Source: Candidatus Binatia bacterium (GTDB taxonomy: Bacteria; Desulfobacterota_B; Binatia; UBA9968; JAJDTQ01). Taken from it: a stretch of DNA of 64,000 bases. Each line of letters starts with the position of its first letter. Within the stretch, counting starts at the first letter, position 1. The DNA lies in NCBI GenBank assembly GCA_022827045.1, contig JAJDTQ010000145.1, forward strand, positions 12,837-76,836, written 5' to 3'. The position numbers and the translations under genes were made by a program. The notes below the pieces were generated by a model that worked only from the letters and a program-made list of their open reading frames with translations, was not told the DNA's origin and made no database searches. This document shows, piece by piece, positions 60,452-64,000 of the stretch.

Positions 60452-61312
60452 GTGATCAACTCCCTCGTCAGCATTGCGTTCGACGGCCTCGCGTTCGCAA
60501 TGATCCTGTTCATCATTTCGGTGGGGCTCTCGGTGACCATGGGCCTCATGGGGTTCGTGAACCTCGCCCACGGCATGTTCGCCATGCTCGGCGGGTACAT
60601 CGCGGTGTCCTTCGTCCGGGAGTGGGGGGTTCCTTTCCTGCTGGGCGCGCCGCTGGCTTGCGTCGCCGTGGCGCTCATCAGCATCGTGCTGGAACGCCTG
60701 CTCTACCGCCGCCTCTACGGCGGCGACGAGTTGCAGCAGGTCCTCCTGACCATCGGGCTGGTGTTCATGGGCATCGCCGTGTGCACCTTCCTGTGGGGTC
60801 CGCTGAACGTGCAGCTCGACGTGCCGCTCTATCTCAAGGGGCAGGTCGACCTGGGTTTCCGGCGCTTCCCCACCTACCGCACGTTCATCATCCTGGTGAG
60901 CTTCGTGACCATCATCGGCCTCTGGTACGGGTTCGAGCGAACGCTGTTGGGGGCCAAGGTGCGCGCCGCGGTGGACAACCAGCGTATGGCCGAGACCGTC
61001 GGCATCAACATCCGGCGGCTGTTCACGCTGACCTTCGCGCTGGGGAGCGCGCTGGCGGCGCTGGGGGGCGCGCTGGGCACCGAGATTCTCGGGCTGACGC
61101 CTACCTACGCGCTTGAATACCTCGTCTACTTCCTCATCGTGGTGGCCGTGGGCGGGCTCGGGAGTCTGCGGGGGGCTTTCGCCGCGTCCCTGATTCTCGG
61201 AATCGTGGACACCGCGGGCAAGTACTATCTGCCCGCCTTCGGCGCCTTCTTCATCTTCGCGGTGACCATCATCCTGCTCCTGTGGCGCCCGCAAGGGTTT
61301 TACGCCCGATAG
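60452..61312 (+). CDS. ABC transporter permease, LivH-type
   Basis: 286 residues with GTG start, about eight membrane helices and the LivH motif GLSVTMGLMGFVNLAHG and NQRMAETVGINIRRLFTLTFALGSALAA, the EAA-like loop. It forms a heterodimer with LivM in the inner membrane. Length is typical (about 290). It lies 113 bp after the binding-protein gene; the gap shows no strong terminator. Confidence 0.93.
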   Translation: MINSLVSIAFDGLAFAMILFIISVGLSVTMGLMGFVNLAHGMFAMLGGYIAVSFVREWGVPFLLGAPLACVAVALISIVLERLLYRRLYGGDELQQVLLTIGLVFMGIAVCTFLWGPLNVQLDVPLYLKGQVDLGFRRFPTYRTFIILVSFVTIIGLWYGFERTLLGAKVRAAVDNQRMAETVGINIRRLFTLTFALGSALAALGGALGTEILGLTPTYALEYLVYFLIVVAVGGLGSLRGAFAASLILGIVDTAGKYYLPAFGAFFIFAVTIILLLWRPQGFYAR

Positions 61313-61349
61313 CTGCAGCGTCGCCGCGCCGCGCAGGAAACGCGTCCAC

Positions 61350-62333
61350 ATGGAAGAAACACCGTACCGCGACCCGCTGCGAACCGCGGCCTTCCGTCCC
61401 GCCGAGCTGCTGCCCTGGCTGGCCGCGGGGGCGGGGTTCTTCCTGTTCCCCGACTACCTGCAACTCGGGTCCCAGATCCTCATCATGGTGCTCTTCGCCA
61501 TGTCCCTGGACCTCATCCTGGGCTACGCCGGCATCGTGTCGCTGGGACACGCGGCGCTGTTCGGCACCGGGGCGTACACCGCCGGGATCCTGTCGGCTCA
61601 TGTGGGCTGGAGCGAGCCCATTAGCGGGTTGCTCATCGCCGGCCTGGTGGCCGGCGTGGTGGGCTTCGTGTGCGGCGCCGTCATCCTCTACACCCGCGGG
61701 CTTACCCTGCTGATGCTCACGCTGGCCGTCACCATCCTGCTGCAGGAGCTGGCCAACGAGCAGGAACACTGGACCGGCGGCGACGACGGCCTGCAGGGCG
61801 TGGTGATGGAGCCCCTCCTGGGGACCTTCGAGTTCGATCTCTACGGCCAGACCGCGTACCTGTACGCGCTGGCGGTGCTGTTCGTGGTCTTCCTTGCCGC
61901 CCGGGCCATCGTGAGCTCGTCCTTCGGCCAGTCGCTGCGGGGCATTCGGGAGAACGAGCGGCGCATGCATGCCGTCGGTTCTCCCGTCTATCGGCAGATG
62001 CTGCGGATCTACACCATCGCCGCGGTGATGGCCGGCATCGCAGGCGCCCTGCTGGCGCAGACCACCGAGTTCGTGGCGCTGGACGTGCTCAGCTTCGAAC
62101 GCTCCGGCGACGTGATGATCATGCTGATCCTGGGCGGCACCGGCCGACTCTACGGCGCGTTCATCGGCGCGCCCGTGTACATGATCCTGCAGGACCAACT
62201 CGCCAAGCTCAGCCCCGAGTACTGGCTCTTCGGCATCGGCGCGCTGCTGGTGGCCACCATCCTGTACGCCCCGGAGGGCATGCTGGGGCTGGCGGAACGC
62301 TGTCGCACCTGGATGGGCCGGGAGGATCGGTAA
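61350..62333 (+). CDS. ABC transporter permease, LivM-type
   Basis: 327 residues, eight to ten helices, with SLDLILGYAGIVSLGHAALFGTGAYTAG and RENERRMHAVGSPVYRQMLRIYTIAAVMAGIAGALLA, the LivM ATPase-coupling loop. ATG at 61350 in a 37-bp gap after livH. It ends 63 bp before livG with a repeat unit in between. Confidence 0.93.
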   Translation: MEETPYRDPLRTAAFRPAELLPWLAAGAGFFLFPDYLQLGSQILIMVLFAMSLDLILGYAGIVSLGHAALFGTGAYTAGILSAHVGWSEPISGLLIAGLVAGVVGFVCGAVILYTRGLTLLMLTLAVTILLQELANEQEHWTGGDDGLQGVVMEPLLGTFEFDLYGQTAYLYALAVLFVVFLAARAIVSSSFGQSLRGIRENERRMHAVGSPVYRQMLRIYTIAAVMAGIAGALLAQTTEFVALDVLSFERSGDVMIMLILGGTGRLYGAFIGAPVYMILQDQLAKLSPEYWLFGIGALLVATILYAPEGMLGLAERCRTWMGREDR

Positions 62334-62350
62334 GTGAATACTTCTGTTGC

Positions 62351-62386
62351 CGTTCGTCCTGAGCGTAGCGAAGCGAAATCGAAGGG
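62351..62386. repeat. Half-unit of the CGTTCG-CCTGAGC repeat between livM and livG
   Basis: 36 bp closely matching the right arm of the 46251-46342 inverted repeat (CGTTCGTCCTGAGCGTAGCG...). Its GAAGGG end contributes the ribosome binding site of livG. A partner arm is absent, so no hairpin is expected. Confidence 0.65.
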
Positions 62387-62396
62387 AACCACGATA

Positions 62397-63173
62397 ATGG
62401 ATAGTAACGTCCCCCTGCTGGAGGTCAGGGACGTGTGCAAGAGCTTCGGCGCGCTGGTGGTGGCGGACCGGGTGTCCATGGCGTTGCGGCCGGGCGCCAG
62501 ACACGCGCTCATCGGCCCCAACGGCGCCGGCAAGACGACATTGGTCAACCTCATCACCGGCACCGTCGAGCCGTCCGGCGGCGCCATCCTGCTGGGCGGT
62601 GAAGATGTCACGCACTGGTCCCAGGCTCGCAGGGTCAAGCACGGGTTGGCCCGCACCTTCCAGATCAACACGCTGTTCCGCGGCTTGAGCGTGCTGGAGA
62701 ACGTGTGCATGGCCATCAGCGAGCGGCGCGCCCTCTCGGCCAGGCTGTGGCGCCGCGCGGACGCCCGTGCCGATGTCATCGCCGAAGGTATGGATCTGCT
62801 CGAATCCGTGAAGCTCGACGGCGATGCTCGGCAACTGGTGCGCGAGCTTCCTTATGGCCGGCAGCGGCTGGTGGAGCTGGCCATCGCGCTGGGCCTTCGC
62901 CCTACCGTGCTGCTGCTGGATGAGCCCGCCGCGGGTGTCCCTTCCGCGGAAAGCCACGTGCTGCTGGAGGCGGTGGAGGGGCTTCCCCAGTCCATGGCGA
63001 TCCTGATGATCGAGCACGACATGGATATCGTCTTCCGCTTCGCCCAGAGGGTGACGGTGCTCGTCCAGGGCGCGATCCTCACCGAGGGAGCTCCCGCCGA
63101 GGTGGGCGCCGATCCTAGGGTGCAGGAGGTCTATCTCGGTGAGAACGCCGAGTTGCACGGAGGCCGGCGTTGA
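62397..63173 (+). CDS. ABC transporter ATP-binding protein, LivG-type
   Basis: 258 residues from ATG 62397 (GAAGGGA nine bases upstream). Walker A GPNGAGKTT, Q-loop region TFQIN, signature LPYGRQRLVELA, Walker B VLLLDEPAAG and the IEHDM switch His. A GTG start at 62334 would add 21 residues translated from the repeat and is rejected. It hydrolyses ATP for the LivHM permease with LivF. Confidence 0.93.
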   Translation: MDSNVPLLEVRDVCKSFGALVVADRVSMALRPGARHALIGPNGAGKTTLVNLITGTVEPSGGAILLGGEDVTHWSQARRVKHGLARTFQINTLFRGLSVLENVCMAISERRALSARLWRRADARADVIAEGMDLLESVKLDGDARQLVRELPYGRQRLVELAIALGLRPTVLLLDEPAAGVPSAESHVLLEAVEGLPQSMAILMIEHDMDIVFRFAQRVTVLVQGAILTEGAPAEVGADPRVQEVYLGENAELHGGRR

Positions 63174-63892
63174 GCGAGGCGGTTCAGGACAAGGCGCTGG
63201 ACCTCGTTTCGGTCAACGCCGGCTACGGCAGGACCGTGGTGCTCGAGGACATCGACCTGGCCCTCGGCCGCGGCGAGCGCCTGAGCCTCATCGGCCGTAA
63301 CGGCGTGGGCAAGACCACGTTGTTGGGGACCGTCATGGGTTACACGACCCTGCACTCCGGCCACATCGAGCTGGCGGGCCGCGACATTTCCACTGCCAGG
63401 ACCTACGACCGCGTGCGCGCCGGCCTGGGGCACGTTCCCCAGGAACGCGAAGTGTTTCCGTCACTGAGCCTGCACGAGAACCTGGCCGTGGCGCGCCGGG
63501 CCGGCGGCTGGACCTTCGAGCGCGTCTTCGAGCTGTTCCCGCAGTTGGCGGCGCGCCGCCACCACAAGGGAAACCAGCTCTCCGGCGGCGAGCAGCAGAT
63601 GCTCGCCATCGCCCGGGCGCTGGTGTGCAACCCGTCGGTGCTGCTCATGGACGAGCCCACCGAGGGCCTGGCGCCGGTCATCATCGAACAACTGGTGGAG
63701 GCCATGCACACGCTGCGCTCACAGGAAGGGCTCACCATCATCCTGGTGGAGCAGCACACCGGCATTGCCCTGGAGTTCTCCGACCGCACCGTGGTCATGA
63801 ACCGCGGCCGCATCGTCTACGACGGCTCCAGCGCCACCCTGGCGGCTGACGAGCCGCTGCTGAACTCGCTGGTGGGGGTGGCGGGGGAGTGA
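63170..63892 (+). CDS. ABC transporter ATP-binding protein, LivF-type
   Basis: 240 residues, TTG start at 63170 overlapping the livG stop (TTGA), GGAGG seven bases upstream. Walker A GRNGVGKTT, LSGGEQQMLAIARAL, LLMDEPTEGLAP and VEQHTG typify LivF. It completes the LivJHMGF transporter. Beyond the stop (63893-64000) I see only the repeat copy. Confidence 0.94.
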   Translation: MSEAVQDKALDLVSVNAGYGRTVVLEDIDLALGRGERLSLIGRNGVGKTTLLGTVMGYTTLHSGHIELAGRDISTARTYDRVRAGLGHVPQEREVFPSLSLHENLAVARRAGGWTFERVFELFPQLAARRHHKGNQLSGGEQQMLAIARALVCNPSVLLMDEPTEGLAPVIIEQLVEAMHTLRSQEGLTIILVEQHTGIALEFSDRTVVMNRGRIVYDGSSATLAADEPLLNSLVGVAGE

Positions 63893-63929
63893 CCGTCATC
63901 CGGCACCGCGTATGGCGGCTCTCGCACTC

Positions 63930-63955
63930 GTCACCCCGGGTTTGACCCGGGGGCC
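63930..63955. repeat. Second copy of the CCCCGGG-TTTGA-CCCGGGG repeat
   Basis: Same class as 1633-1660 with one base change in the loop; located about 40 bp after livF. It may act as a terminator-like hairpin. Confidence 0.55.
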
Positions 63956-64000
63956 ATAAGGGGTTGGGGGAGGGGTCTCTTCCGTTGGACATTTCATGTT

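Noticed and set aside
62334..62396. N-terminal extension of LivG from GTG 62334
   Set aside because: The extra residues are translated from a dispersed repeat, and ATG 62397 has its own ribosome binding site.

Overview
This is a GC-rich (roughly two-thirds G+C by eye) bacterial chromosome segment. It holds about 64 protein-coding genes packed nearly end to end; I recognise no rRNA, tRNA or CRISPR array, and no gene-free stretch exceeds 300 bases. The gene set resembles large-genome, free-living or host-associated uncultured lineages such as Tectomicrobia, Binatota-type Desulfobacterota or related groups: amidohydrolase-2 family enzymes, hydantoinase A/B pairs, molybdenum hydroxylases, TRAP and branched-chain ABC transporters, UbiD, Rieske oxygenases. 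That placement is inference from gene content only. The cell looks aerobic (ring-cleaving and Rieske oxygenases, MsrB, truncated globin) and didermic (lipoprotein, TRAP and ABC binding proteins).

Layout. 1-7.4 kb: the 3' part of a molybdenum hydroxylase and an ACMSD-like decarboxylase on the plus strand, converging on a minus-strand operon with a second amidohydrolase, a well-conserved 3-hydroxyanthranilate 3,4-dioxygenase, two NAD-dependent epimerases and a Rieske oxygenase; probably an aromatic (aminocarboxylate-type) catabolic cluster. 7.6-10.5 kb: a TRAP transporter whose permeases (+) and binding protein (-) converge on one shared terminator. 10.75-19.8 kb: two hydantoinase/oxoprolinase A+B pairs on opposite strands around a cysteine-less isochorismatase-like protein, with a cupin. 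20-25.8 kb: CoA-transferase-like, CinA-like, alpha/beta hydrolase (with a striking palindromic operator/promoter), another amidohydrolase, a small lipoprotein, a His/Arg-tailed surface-antigen-like protein and a methyltransferase. 25.9-35.7 kb: EttA, GMC oxidoreductase, CoxG-like protein, EamA transporter, MsrB, an M20 amidohydrolase and solute-binding proteins. 35.8-41.9 kb (minus): a two-domain ABC permease, two tandem short-chain dehydrogenases, a MATE transporter, FxsA and a BtuF-like binding protein.

42.0-46.2 kb is a compact plus-strand iron/redox cassette: orphan NuoB, Rieske ferredoxin, CGFS glutaredoxin, truncated globin, an MbfA-like ferritin/VIT1 iron exporter, then a two-domain SagB-type nitroreductase. 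A good promoter with a 13-bp tandem duplication lies before nuoB, and the globin seems to lack a canonical start codon. 46.4-50.4 kb: a pyridine-nucleotide disulfide oxidoreductase, TVP38 membrane protein, DUF547 protein and TIGR04282 glycosyltransferase whose last codons are supplied by a 165-bp MITE-like element. 50.5-52.2 kb: a ParE/ParD-like toxin-antitoxin pair and mutY. 52.3-59 kb (minus): ornithine-cyclodeaminase-like, TatD-like, UbiD, a stand-alone molybdenum hydroxylase large subunit and a haem-oxygenase-like di-iron protein. 59.1-63.9 kb: a complete livJHMGF-type transporter.

Dispersed palindromic repeats of at least five sequence classes sit in intergenic gaps. Perfect inverted repeats occupy several convergent gene junctions, and in three places a repeat supplies a gene's stop codon or ribosome binding site. 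The regions most worth follow-up are the iron/redox cassette with its start-less globin, the 3-HAO/ACMSD-like catabolic cluster, the catalytic-residue-deficient enzymes and the MITE.
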